25,549 nucleotides of DNA from Limnospira platensis (GTDB lineage Bacteria; Cyanobacteriota; Cyanobacteriia; Cyanobacteriales; Microcoleaceae): NCBI RefSeq assembly GCF_046480435.1, contig NZ_PKGC01000118.1; one strand, written 5' to 3'. The notes under the pieces were generated by a model. The model was not told the origin of the DNA. It saw nothing but the letters and a program-made list of their open reading frames with translations, and made no database searches. This document shows, piece by piece, positions 8,537-16,252 of this stretch. The position numbers were made by a program, and so were the translations under genes. Position 1 is the first letter of the stretch, and each line of letters opens with the position of its first letter.

Positions 8537-8563
8537 CTGGTAATATGGGTTCTATGGTGGTTA

Positions 8564-9376
8564 TCATTGGTGCTGTTTGGAGATTTTAGCCACTAGGCGG
8601 TCAAAGTACCAGTTAAGTCCCGGTGATACCAAGCTGTGAAGGCGGTTCAGTAGCGTCATTTCTATTCCCGGAGTGATCGCAAACTCCCCCTTTTCCAGAC
8701 CTCGGACAATAGCCTCGGCGACATCTTCTGGTTTCCAAATTCCAGCCGTCGCGGTTATCTCTTGGGTTTCTGGGGGTTTAGTCAAGTTTTCTGTCCTCAG
8801 TTGTGGCGTATCTGTGTCGGGTGGGTATACTACTGCTATCTTTATTCCCAATGGCTTTAATTCGCCCCGTAAAGCCTCCGCTAACCCCCGTAAGGCAAAT
8901 TTGCTAGGAGAGTAGGCGGCATAGCCATAAAGCCCCATTAAACCCGCCCCAGAAGATATCAAAACTACTGTCCCTTTTCCCCGTTTCACCATCAGCGGCA
9001 CTACTGCTTTTACTGAGTATAGCGCCCCAAAATAGTTCACTGACATTGTTTGTTCAAAGACTTTTACGGGCATTTCGAGGAAATAACCAGGATAGGCTAC
9101 ACCCGCTGATATCACCAATATATCCGGTGTACCTAGCCGATCGCATGAGTTCATCATAGCAGCTTCTATCTCCAGGCGATCGCTCACGTCCGCCACCAAG
9201 GTCAACACCTCTCGCTCAGGACACAACTTCTCTAGTTCCCTCGCCGCCTTTTCTAATTTTTCACCATCACGGGCAATTAGGGTAATATTAGCCCCTGCCT
9301 CCATTAGCAGTTTCGCTGTCTCTAAGCCTATCCCACTAGAACCACCCGTGATTATTCCATGTTCTACTTTCATCAT
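8564..9376 (-). CDS. Short-chain dehydrogenase/reductase, 3-ketodihydrosphingosine reductase-like
   Basis: This 270-residue classical SDR has the cofactor motif TGGSSGIG (10-17), the active-site Ser near 141-142 (VVLISSGAG), and Tyr155/Lys159 in YSPSKFALRGLAEALRGEL. The stretch after YSPSK and the VYPPDTDTPQL segment resemble the eukaryotic 3-ketodihydrosphingosine reductase group, whose cyanobacterial relatives mostly lack a tested substrate. NADP(H) preference is suggested by the Arg in IARD (33-38 region). The C-terminal tail (LVSPGLNWYFDRLVAKI) could associate with membranes. It heads a two-gene minus-strand unit with the Nudix gene. The composite repeat at 9397 starts only 20 bp upstream of its start codon, so its promoter probably lies in or next to repeat DNA. 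Confidence 0.88.
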   Translation of the reverse strand: MMKVEHGIITGGSSGIGLETAKLLMEAGANITLIARDGEKLEKAARELEKLCPEREVLTLVADVSDRLEIEAAMMNSCDRLGTPDILVISAGVAYPGYFLEMPVKVFEQTMSVNYFGALYSVKAVVPLMVKRGKGTVVLISSGAGLMGLYGYAAYSPSKFALRGLAEALRGELKPLGIKIAVVYPPDTDTPQLRTENLTKPPETQEITATAGIWKPEDVAEAIVRGLEKGEFAITPGIEMTLLNRLHSLVSPGLNWYFDRLVAKISKQHQ

Positions 9377-9396
9377 AGAATTAATTTATCCACAGA

Positions 9397-9588
9397 GGCG
9401 ATCGCCAATTGACACTCTCGGCAACTCATGCTACTATGTATGTATAAAGTTTAAAATTGAAACTTGTGTGTTTTTTAAATAATAGTCAATATTCCCATTA
9501 TGATATAGACTATCACAGGCGCGACCGAAAAGCAACCCCTCACCCAAAAAAAAGGGATTTTTTTTACATTTCTTAACAAAACTTAACA
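9397..9588. repeat. Direct repeat copy A (~190 bp) of a composite element
   Basis: It begins with GGCGATCGCCAATTGACACT and ends near ACAAAACTTAAC. It matches 10081-10273 along its length with scattered substitutions and small indels (roughly 85% by eye). Both copies contain an A-run, a short GGGA or GGA, then a T-run, which could fold as an A/T hairpin. Reading the minus strand gives a peptide with GEGLLFGRA in both copies, but most base differences between copies change the amino acid, which argues against a conserved protein. Confidence 0.9.
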
Positions 9589-9605
9589 CAATGAGATTGA
9601 TTGAA

Positions 9606-10079
9606 GGTGCGTCAGTCAGTGGGTGGTTGGGTGTTGATATAGTCCTGTGCTTCTGACGCACCCTACCATAAGGAAGGAAGGTTGGGGAAGGTTGGGGAAT
9701 TTTCGGGGTTATAGGCTGACACACTCTACCATAACCATTGAAGGTGCGTCAGTTAGTGGGTGGTTGGGTGTTGATGTAGTCCTGTGCTTCTGACGCACCC
9801 TACACTATGGAAGGTTGGGGAATTTTCGGGTTATAGGCTGACACACTCTACCATAACCATTGAAGGTGCGTCAGTTAGTGGGTGGCTGGGTGTTGATGTA
9901 GTCCTGTGCTTCTGACGCACCCTACCATAAGGAAGGAAGGTTGGGGAATTTTCGGGTTATAGGCTGACACACTCTACCATAACCATTGAAGGTGCGTCAG
10001 TTAGTGGGTGGCTGGGTGTTGATGTTTTGGTGTGCTTCTGACGCACCCTACACTATGGTTGGGGAATTTTCGGGGTTAT
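9606..10079. repeat. Four tandem hairpin units (GGTGCGTCAG / CTGACGCACC)
   Basis: Perfect 10-bp inverted arms occur at 9606-9615/9653-9662, 9743-9752/9790-9799, 9865-9874/9912-9921 and 9991-10000/10038-10047, each enclosing 37 bases. Units repeat at intervals of 137, 122 and 126 bp. The linkers share a purine-rich segment (GGAAGGTTGGGGAATTTTCG) and ATAGGCTGACACACTCTACC. No frame in this region looks protein-coding. Short palindromic intergenic repeats of this kind are common in filamentous cyanobacteria. Confidence 0.93.
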
Positions 10080-10080
10080 A

Positions 10081-10273
10081 GGCGATCGCCAATTGACACT
10101 CTCGGCAACTCATGCTATTATTATGTATAAAGTATATAATTGGAATTTGTGTAATTTTCAAATAAAAGTCAATATCTCCATTATGATATAGACTATCACG
10201 GGCGCGACCGAAAAGCAACCCCTCCCCCCAAAAAAAAAGGATTTTTTTGACAAAACTTAACAAAACTTAACAT
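10081..10273. repeat. Direct repeat copy B of the composite element, running into cobM
   Basis: This is the second copy of the 9397-9588 sequence, directly joined to the last hairpin unit. Its right end (ACAAAACTTAAC and a duplicated AAAACTTAAC) covers the stop codon (10257-10259) and about the last five codons of cobM on the minus strand. Confidence 0.9.
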
Positions 10274-11054
10274 TTGGGCGAAATAAGTGGGAGTGTTGTG
10301 GGTGATAAAGGCTAGACCTGGCGGTTGGGTTAGCACCGGTTGCGGGAGTTATGAGATAGAGTGTGGTGCGTGTGAAATTTTCTTGTTGAGTAACTTCAGC
10401 CATTTGATGTAGGGGAACTACCCTAATTTTCTCATCAGGCCATCCGAGACGATAACAAATAGCGACCTGTGTTTCGGGGGGGTAATGTGCGATTAACTTA
10501 TCTTGGGCGGCGGTGACATGGCGCGCGCTGAGATAGAGACACAAACTAGCTTTATGGGCTGCTAAACTCGCCAACTCTTCTGAGGGAGGAACACCTGTGG
10601 CGCGTCCACTGACGCGGGTTAAAATGATAGTCTGGACTAATTCAGGAATAGTCAACTCCAGCTTGAGTTTAGCGGCTGCATCTTGAAAAGCGCTAATACC
10701 GGGGACTATTTCAAAATCAATACCCATCTCTGAGAGTTGGCGTATCTGTTCATAAATAGCCCCATATAGGCTAGGGTCTCCCGAATGTAGGCGGACAACC
10801 GATCGCCCTTTTTGGACTCTATCTATCATAACAGGTAGGATATCCTCAAGGGTAAGATTAGCGGTGGGGATAATTTCTGCATCCTGACGCACACCGACTA
10901 ACATTTGCGGGGGTATCAAGGAATCAGCAAACAGAATCACATCAGCTTGAGTCAAAAGTTTTTGGGCTTTAACTGTGAGCAATTCTGGGTCGCCTGGTCC
11001 TGCCCCTACAATGTACACCATTGGTGGCAATGATTTTCGGGTTGTGCCATTCAT
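10257..11054 (-). CDS. cobM: Precorrin-4 / cobalt-precorrin-4 C11-methyltransferase
   Basis: The 265-residue enzyme transfers a methyl group from SAM to C11 of the corrin precursor in cobalamin synthesis, in the cytoplasm. It has the tetrapyrrole methylase fold signatures: VYIVGAGPGDPELLTVKAQ (13-31), FADSLIPPQML, RLHSGDPSLYGAIYEQ and VPGISAFQDAAAKL, plus LTRVSGRATGVPPSEEL and the late TTLYLITPA. These fit CobM better than CobI/CobJ (the ADSLI and VPPSE segments are characteristic). The body is full length; the last few residues (NVKFC) come from repeat DNA. No other cobalamin gene is present in the window. The start ATG at 11054 is followed within 12 codons by the conserved strand, as expected. 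Confidence 0.94.
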   Translation of the reverse strand: MNGTTRKSLPPMVYIVGAGPGDPELLTVKAQKLLTQADVILFADSLIPPQMLVGVRQDAEIIPTANLTLEDILPVMIDRVQKGRSVVRLHSGDPSLYGAIYEQIRQLSEMGIDFEIVPGISAFQDAAAKLKLELTIPELVQTIILTRVSGRATGVPPSEELASLAAHKASLCLYLSARHVTAAQDKLIAHYPPETQVAICYRLGWPDEKIRVVPLHQMAEVTQQENFTRTTLYLITPATGANPTARSSLYHPQHSHLFRPNVKFC

Positions 11055-11143
11055 AGCAAAAATTTTTGCCCTACCAGTAATTTCTTTCCGGATTATATCA
11101 GAGTTAGGTGGTAACTAGGTATGGTAGATGCACCCTGGTTAAT

Positions 11144-11177
11144 GCCCTGGAGAAAAACAAACTCCGGGGCGTTTTTT
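11144..11177 (+). terminator. Intrinsic terminator on plus strand with no plus-strand gene upstream
   Basis: GCCCTGGAG (11144-11152) pairs with CTCCGGGGC (11162-11170), a 9-bp stem with one G-T pair and a 9-base A-rich loop, followed by G and six T. The T-run is on the plus strand, while both flanking genes (cobM, lgt) are on minus. It therefore suits a short plus-strand transcript starting in 11055-11143. The rest of 11055-11250 shows nothing else I can name. Confidence 0.6.
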
Positions 11178-11250
11178 ATATTTTATCATTCTGGGAGGCT
11201 GTTGGCAACCAATGGCAATCAAGGGGACTCTGGTTAGGGTGGGTTGATGG

Positions 11251-12099
11251 CTAGAAATCAGATTTGACGACATCAGGTAAATGGCGTTGGAAAACATATA
11301 ACCATAGTAGACCTGTCATTGCCAATAGGATACCGCCCAGGCTAATTAATTGGGCTATTCTAAAGGGTCCTAACATAAGGCTATCAGTTCGGAGTGCTTC
11401 AATCCAAATTCGTCCAGAACTGTAGGCGATCGCATAAACTAAAAAAATAGTGCCTAATTTGAGGGGAGGCTTTTGTTGTAGGTCTCGGAAAAACAGGGTT
11501 AACAGTAAGCCAAAGACGAGGAAATTCCAGATTGACTCATAGAGGAAAGTGGGATGAAAATATTGATAGTCCTGATAACCCAGAGGTCGGTAGGGGGGAG
11601 ATATGTATAACTTCCAGGGTAAATCTGTCGGACCGCCAAAGGCTTCGGAGTTAAAGAAATTTCCCCAGCGTCCGATAGCTTGACCTAAAATCAAGGCAGG
11701 CGCGACCAAATCAGCTAACAGCCAAAAGGAGACCTGATTAATTTTGGCGAAAATGACCGCCGCCAGCATACCTCCGATAATCGCGCCATGAATAGCGATG
11801 CCACCTTTCCAAATGGCAATAATACTAGCGGGGTCGTTAGCATAATTTTGCCATTGAAAGGCAACATAGTAAAGTCGGGCGGCGGGAATTGCACCAATGA
11901 CCAACCAAATCACCAAATCCCCCATTAACTCTGGGTTGACATGGCGGCGGCTGGCGAGATACTGACAGAGGGTGACACCAATTAATACCGCTGAAGCAAT
12001 TAGTAAACCATACCAGCGAATTGATATGGGACCGACTTCTAAGATAGTCGGTCCGGGAGATGTAAATTGAAACCCCACAGGGAGATATTGAATTAGCAT
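11251..12099 (-). CDS. lgt: Prolipoprotein diacylglyceryl transferase
   Basis: Lgt moves a diacylglyceryl group from phosphatidylglycerol to the lipobox Cys of prolipoproteins at the cytoplasmic membrane. The 282-residue protein has about seven hydrophobic segments and the family signature GRWGNFFNSEAFGG (143-156), with Arg144 as the essential arginine. His104 in GGIAIHGAIIGG and the HPTFLYES segment are also family hallmarks. Its length is normal. It starts 3 bp after the stop of the upstream TPR gene, so the two are almost certainly cotranscribed and perhaps translationally coupled. Confidence 0.96.
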   Translation of the reverse strand: MLIQYLPVGFQFTSPGPTILEVGPISIRWYGLLIASAVLIGVTLCQYLASRRHVNPELMGDLVIWLVIGAIPAARLYYVAFQWQNYANDPASIIAIWKGGIAIHGAIIGGMLAAVIFAKINQVSFWLLADLVAPALILGQAIGRWGNFFNSEAFGGPTDLPWKLYISPPYRPLGYQDYQYFHPTFLYESIWNFLVFGLLLTLFFRDLQQKPPLKLGTIFLVYAIAYSSGRIWIEALRTDSLMLGPFRIAQLISLGGILLAMTGLLWLYVFQRHLPDVVKSDF

Positions 12100-12102
12100 T
12101 GA

Positions 12103-12987
12103 TTATTCAGTTTCCCCGACCTCAGTTTCGGTGGTAGCTTCGGGGGAAGTTTCCATAGTTGGGGAGGTGGGTGTCATTCCTGCCTGTAGTTTAATTTGAT
12201 CTCTAAAGCCGGCAGGGGCTAAGTCTATGGCTTCCGCAAATAGTAACTCAGCATCGTCAGGATTTCCCTGTTGTCTGAGTATGATAGCTTTAGCTAGGAC
12301 GGGGCGAAAGTCTGACTCGCTGTTTTTGATAGCCTCATCATAAACGGCGATCGCTTCTTGGTAACGTTGCTGTTCGGCGTAAACCTGCCCTAAGATTAGT
12401 TGGATGGAGATTTCGTCAATACTTCCGGCTTGGGCTTGATTAATCTGTGGTGCTGATTTGAGGGTATCTTCTAATAAGCCAATGGCGGCTTCGGGGCGGT
12501 CTTGGGAAATCAGAAGGCTAACGAGTCCCTGGAGGGCTTGGACTTCTCCGGGTCGCTGTTCTAAAATTCTTCGATAACTTTGAGCTGCCGCTTCCGGATC
12601 GCCTGTATACTCTTGAGCTTGGGCTAATAGAATCCCATATTCTGGAGTTTCCGGGTGTAATTGCGCCAACCTCTGTAAAGGTTCAACAACATCTCTTACC
12701 TGTCCTTGACCTTGACTGATTAACTCAAATTTAGCTTGCAGAAATCCCCGTAGGGCGGTCTCATTATCAGGTTCTCTTTGTAAAACCAATTGATAACCCC
12801 TGGCTTGGTCTTCGAGGTCTTTGAGTTGAGCGCCGCTAATATTGGAAACGGCGGTTTGATTAGGTTCAGACTCGGATGAATCAGTTCTTAGGAGTCCTCC
12901 CAGCAAGGGGGCCATGGAAAATCCCACAAATGCGATTAGGGATAGAACTAAAATTACCCCAATCACGCCACGACGTTTATCTACCAT
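12103..12987 (-). CDS. Membrane-anchored TPR protein
   Basis: The 294-residue protein has one N-terminal membrane segment (VIGVILVLSLIAFVGFSMAP, 8-27) preceded by KRR, so the bulk is probably on the non-cytoplasmic side as an uncleaved anchor. TPR-like helix pairs follow at about 105-175 (EAAAQSYRRILEQRPGEVQA, then PEAAIGLLEDTLKSAP) and 190-260 (QILGQVYAEQQRYQEAIAVY-type repeat, then DDAELLFAEAIDLAP). The tail (275-294) is acidic and Thr-rich. TPRs mediate protein contacts; no specific partner is indicated. It is the first gene of a unit with lgt. Confidence 0.88.
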   Translation of the reverse strand: MVDKRRGVIGVILVLSLIAFVGFSMAPLLGGLLRTDSSESEPNQTAVSNISGAQLKDLEDQARGYQLVLQREPDNETALRGFLQAKFELISQGQGQVRDVVEPLQRLAQLHPETPEYGILLAQAQEYTGDPEAAAQSYRRILEQRPGEVQALQGLVSLLISQDRPEAAIGLLEDTLKSAPQINQAQAGSIDEISIQLILGQVYAEQQRYQEAIAVYDEAIKNSESDFRPVLAKAIILRQQGNPDDAELLFAEAIDLAPAGFRDQIKLQAGMTPTSPTMETSPEATTETEVGETE

Positions 12988-13329
12988 GACTTCTAAATTC
13001 CTCTCTCCCAGCTAACGGCTTTGCTGATCACATGGTAGCAGAACGGATCACCGGAATGGGTGACGGATTTCCTGTTGTCCCATGGGATTTAGTACAATAG
13101 GCACATTGGTGTAATTGCTATCAAATAGGCGATCGCCATAGTGCTACCTGATGAGCTGTAATCTATCCTAGCCACCGATAGGTCTAGTTCTGTTGATGTG
13201 GAGTCGGTTATTCGGGTATTATTTACCCGAATATCTGACTTGATTAACGCCGACTAGGTTCTGATGGTACTGTATCACCTAGAAAATCATGCAGTTTGGC
13301 ATGGTATGTTTCTCCTACTCTGAGGTTTT
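12988..13329. other. Divergent intergenic region with a strong inverted repeat
   Basis: These 342 bases separate the minus-strand TPR gene and the plus-strand 13330 gene. They hold one HIP1 site (about 13129), a 10-bp palindrome TCCCATGGGA (13078-13087), and an inverted repeat with perfect 10-bp arms TATTCGGGTA/TACCCGAATA and a 5-base loop (13209-13233). TACAAT near 13092-13097 and TATGTT near 13304 are possible -10 boxes without good -35 partners. No open frame or RNA gene is apparent. Confidence 0.6.
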
Positions 13330-14280
13330 ATGAGTCCTTCTCCGAATAAATTCCCCCAAGTCCCCGATTCCCCCCCTATCCCACCCCAACCAGGTGTTGA
13401 TCAGCCAGAGGCGGAAAGTTCTCTAGTTGAACAGATAGATGATGCGGCAGTGCCTAACTTGACTGAAAATACCCCTTTATCTACCCCAGATAATCATGTT
13501 AAACAGCTATCAGATGAAGATGATGGTTTAGTTCACCCTATACCTCCCCCTAGTGAGCCTCGCCAATATAGGGCGATCGGTTTGGTGCGCGGGTGTTATC
13601 ATGCTTCGGGTGAACAGTTTACTCAAGGCATTCTTCGCACTGTCGAGGGTGCGGAAATTGATGCGGTTCTGTTAGGACGGGTCATGAGTTTGGTTAAAAA
13701 ACATATTGACCTAGAGGCTGAACATCTCTGGGTGGTTTATCCTCGCACTCGCCAGAAACAAGATGATCTGCACGTGCAAATTATGGGAGTTTGGGAACCA
13801 CACACCCTGACTAAATCTGATGATGACTCTATGGCGGTTGATAAGATATCGCCGGATATTTCCCCAGAGCATCAGGCTTTACCGGATATTGAACATGGTT
13901 ATTTTTCGATTCGAGGTGAGATTGTTTATCAGTCTCAGGATGACCCTCAATATGCGATCGTCAAAATCCGACAATCCTCTCGTCATGAAAACGAAAAACC
14001 CAAGTTCTTTAAATTAAAATTACTGGGGATGGTGGGTCTGCGACCTGTCGGACATTTTATAGACCTTCACGCACGTCTGATTGGTAGTGATTTAGTGGTT
14101 GAGGAAAGCCACGATATCGGGGCTTTACCTATTAAGGGTAAAAGACCGTTTAAACCAGGTAAACCCAGGGGCAGTTTCCCGCGATCGCCTCGTCCTGATA
14201 CTAAGCCCCGCCGCACTTCGGCTTCCGGTTCCCCCACGCCAAAACCTATTCCCCGAAAATCTCCTAAAACCCAAGATTAG
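13330..14280 (+). CDS. Unrecognised protein with acidic/proline-rich N-terminus and basic tail
   Basis: I do not recognise this 316-residue protein. Residues 1-75 are Pro/Asp/Glu-rich and probably disordered. A folded part follows at about 78-155 (RAIGLVRGCYHASGEQF ... LWVVYPRTR ... LHVQIMGVWEP). A second lies at about 188-262 (GYFSIRGEIVYQSQDDPQYA ... KLKLLGMVGLRPVGHFIDL). Both are strand-rich and may be related, OB-like units, which is a guess. The last 50 residues are Lys/Arg/Pro/Ser-rich (KGKRPFKPGKPRGSFPRSPR), as in nucleic-acid-binding tails. No membrane segment or signal peptide is present. The start is supported by TGAGG four bases before the ATG. A coding frame of this length with HIP1-rich, cyanobacteria-like codon use is convincing. 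Confidence 0.8.
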   Translation: MSPSPNKFPQVPDSPPIPPQPGVDQPEAESSLVEQIDDAAVPNLTENTPLSTPDNHVKQLSDEDDGLVHPIPPPSEPRQYRAIGLVRGCYHASGEQFTQGILRTVEGAEIDAVLLGRVMSLVKKHIDLEAEHLWVVYPRTRQKQDDLHVQIMGVWEPHTLTKSDDDSMAVDKISPDISPEHQALPDIEHGYFSIRGEIVYQSQDDPQYAIVKIRQSSRHENEKPKFFKLKLLGMVGLRPVGHFIDLHARLIGSDLVVEESHDIGALPIKGKRPFKPGKPRGSFPRSPRPDTKPRRTSASGSPTPKPIPRKSPKTQD

Positions 14281-14369
14281 TTAGACCCGGCCAATAGCTT
14301 ACATATCACAGCCCACAGTCCTCTCGGTCTGTCTAACACACTTAGGGGCAATTCCTTAATTGTCCCTAA

Positions 14370-14707
14370 TGCACATTTTGGTAATTTTGTCAATCCCCCC
14401 TCAAAACGCCCAAAAAAAACTCGTGCATCGCCAGCAAATTCGCGAATACGAGTGAGGGTGATGGGTGGGGTAGGTGAGGCGAGAAAATGCAGGTTTGAGG
14501 CGATCGCTTTCTACCGGAAATCGGCTACAGAGTCCCTATAGATACAACAAAGGTATTTTCACATATAACGTTATGTTATCAGAACCCCAAAACGGTGTCA
14601 AGTGCCGATTCTCTCGTGACGCAAATGATGACTATTTCCCCGGAAATTTGTGGTGACTGATTCAATGTTTAAAATTGTCTGCCGAAATAAATAAGTCACA
14701 GCTATAG
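14370..14707. repeat. Tandem-duplicated 338-bp element, copy 1
   Basis: It matches 14721-15058 at an offset of 351 bp. I count about eight differences, all in the outer parts; from about 14455 to 14682 the copies look identical. Internal symmetry includes ACTCGT/ACGAGT arms around a 23-base interval, ATTCGCGAAT, ATAACGTTAT and ATTTCC-CC-GGAAAT (14634-14647). A 60-codon GTG-initiated plus-strand frame (14474-14656; peptide starts MRRENAGLRRSL) is identical in both copies. It has no clear ribosome binding site, so I do not call it a gene. No terminal inverted repeat or transposase is seen. The flanking 14281-14369 holds nothing recognisable. Confidence 0.92.
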
Positions 14708-14720
14708 CAACGGTTGAGGA

Positions 14721-15058
14721 TGCACATTTTAGTAATTTTGTCAATCCCCCCTGAAAACGCCCAAAAAAAACTCGTGCATCGCCAGCAAATTCACGAATAC
14801 GAGTGAGGGTGATGGGTGGGGTAGGTGAGGCGAGAAAATGCAGGTTTGAGGCGATCGCTTTCTACCGGAAATCGGCTACAGAGTCCCTATAGATACAACA
14901 AAGGTATTTTCACATATAACGTTATGTTATCAGAACCCCAAAACGGTGTCAAGTGCCGATTCTCTCGTGACGCAAATGATGACTATTTCCCCGGAAATTT
15001 GTGGTGACTGATTCAATGTTTAAAATTGTCTGCCTAAATCGATAAGTCATGGCTATAG
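14721..15058. repeat. Tandem-duplicated 338-bp element, copy 2
   Basis: This is the second copy, separated from copy 1 by 13 bp and ending 18 bp before the stop of the minus-strand DUF39 gene. It carries the same 60-codon frame (14825-15007). Relative to copy 1 the central ATTCGCGAAT becomes ATTCACGAAT, breaking that palindrome, and the last 25 bases carry several substitutions. Confidence 0.92.
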
Positions 15059-15076
15059 TCGGAGGAGGGGATAAAA

Positions 15077-16252
15077 TCAATCTAAACGTATTTGAGAACC
15101 CCAAATATCTTGGGGGATAAAAGACCTGTCCATAGGGATAGGAGCGACAGGTTCAGTGAGGGTAAAATTGCCAGACTCTATCCATTCCTTGAGTTCCTCC
15201 GCCACCTGTCGAGAGCGGGAAATACTGGCGAGGGGGGCGGTGCGGACGGTTTTACCCTCAATTTGGATACGACCGCTTTTGAGTTGAGCGTATGTTACCA
15301 AACCGAAAGTAGGGCGAACCCGGCGGGGGATAGCAAAATCGACCACTGGGGCGACAATATCCTCATCAGCAATAGTGGCGCGGGAAACCACTTCTTCGTT
15401 AAGCACAGGTAAGGGAATGCCAATGCCTAACATGAGAGAGGGTCCGTGTTGTTTAAAATAGCAGCCTCGCACCCAATAGGGGTTCATTTGTTTGGCATCC
15501 CCGATAACGGCGAGGGTGGCGGCGGGTCCTATGGGGGTGCGGTTAGGCAATCTTTTTTGGATGGGGAAATGTTGGGTTCCTTCCCAGGTAATATATCCAA
15601 TTCCTCCCCCCAGGAAAATGCGAGTTCCTATGCCGATTAATTGTAGGTCGGGGTCATTGAATAGGGGAGATATCGCGCCAGAGTTGGAGTAAACGGCATT
15701 ACCTAAAAATGGTTGTAGGGGTCCGAGGTAAGTAAATAAAGGGCGATCGCCACCATTAACGCCAATGATAAAATTCTGGTATAAATTGCGGGGATTAAAT
15801 AGATAAAACTGGTTAATTGTCTCTTTGCTAATGGAGGTTTCTAGGGAACTTCGGGGGTAGCAGTCGGAGGGAGTACCAACAGCTTGAAGATGGACGGTTT
15901 TTCCAGCGATTAAATCTTCGATAACATGACCGCCACCGCGATCGCTGGGTTCGTCTCCTTCTTTGACCATTTGGGTAGCGCCAATATATATATCTACTGC
16001 GCCAAAACCACTGTAGGCGGGTACACCGTTAAGCCAGCAGGTGCGAATATTGATGGGGGGGTCTGTATGTCCGAGGTTGATAATTGCACCGGAAGATTCC
16101 ATGGGTTCAAAGGTTCCGGTGGTGATGACATCGACTTCTTGGGCGACTTGGCTGATGCTGGTTTCTTTGACTCTGGCTTTGAGTTCTTCGATGGTGCAGA
16201 CAATGGCTTGCTGCTGATTGATTTTGTGGTTGATTTCGGCTATGGTTTTCAC
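15077..16252 (-). CDS. Homocysteine biosynthesis protein, DUF39 family
   Basis: The 391-residue protein matches the DUF39/HcyBio family. Its methanogen member MA1821 helps convert aspartate semialdehyde to homocysteine by sulfur transfer through cysteine persulfides. Recognisable family segments are VITTGTFEPMESSGAIINLG (42-61), RTCWLNGVPAYSGFGAVD (70-87), AVGTPSDCYPRSS (124-136), YLGPLQPFLGNAVYSNSGA and LGGGIGYITWEGTQHFP. Cys72 and Cys131 are candidate sulfur carriers; from memory the family's critical cysteine lies in the segment equivalent to Cys131. The protein is the DUF39 part only, without the CBS domains found in some archaeal relatives, and no ferredoxin partner gene is adjacent. Its start overlaps the stop of the transporter gene by 4 bp (ATGA), indicating coupled translation. 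Confidence 0.88.
   Translation of the reverse strand: MKTIAEINHKINQQQAIVCTIEELKARVKETSISQVAQEVDVITTGTFEPMESSGAIINLGHTDPPINIRTCWLNGVPAYSGFGAVDIYIGATQMVKEGDEPSDRGGGHVIEDLIAGKTVHLQAVGTPSDCYPRSSLETSISKETINQFYLFNPRNLYQNFIIGVNGGDRPLFTYLGPLQPFLGNAVYSNSGAISPLFNDPDLQLIGIGTRIFLGGGIGYITWEGTQHFPIQKRLPNRTPIGPAATLAVIGDAKQMNPYWVRGCYFKQHGPSLMLGIGIPLPVLNEEVVSRATIADEDIVAPVVDFAIPRRVRPTFGLVTYAQLKSGRIQIEGKTVRTAPLASISRSRQVAEELKEWIESGNFTLTEPVAPIPMDRSFIPQDIWGSQIRLD

Noticed and set aside
9434..9724. Minus-strand protein of 96 residues (and a related one at 10048-10263)
   Set aside because: The frames lie in repeat DNA, cross a hairpin unit, lack ribosome binding sites, and the differences between the two copies mostly alter residues.
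9606..10047. Rho-independent terminators
   Set aside because: The GGTGCGTCAG hairpins have 37-base interiors and no T-run after the second arm.
12988..13329. tRNA or riboswitch in the divergent gap
   Set aside because: No T-arm or cloverleaf pattern and no riboswitch core I recognise; the hairpin at 13209-13233 stands alone.
14474..14656. 60-residue protein, also at 14825-15007
   Set aside because: Its identity in both copies follows from the identical DNA core; it uses a GTG start without a clear ribosome binding site. Kept only as a note in the repeat entries.
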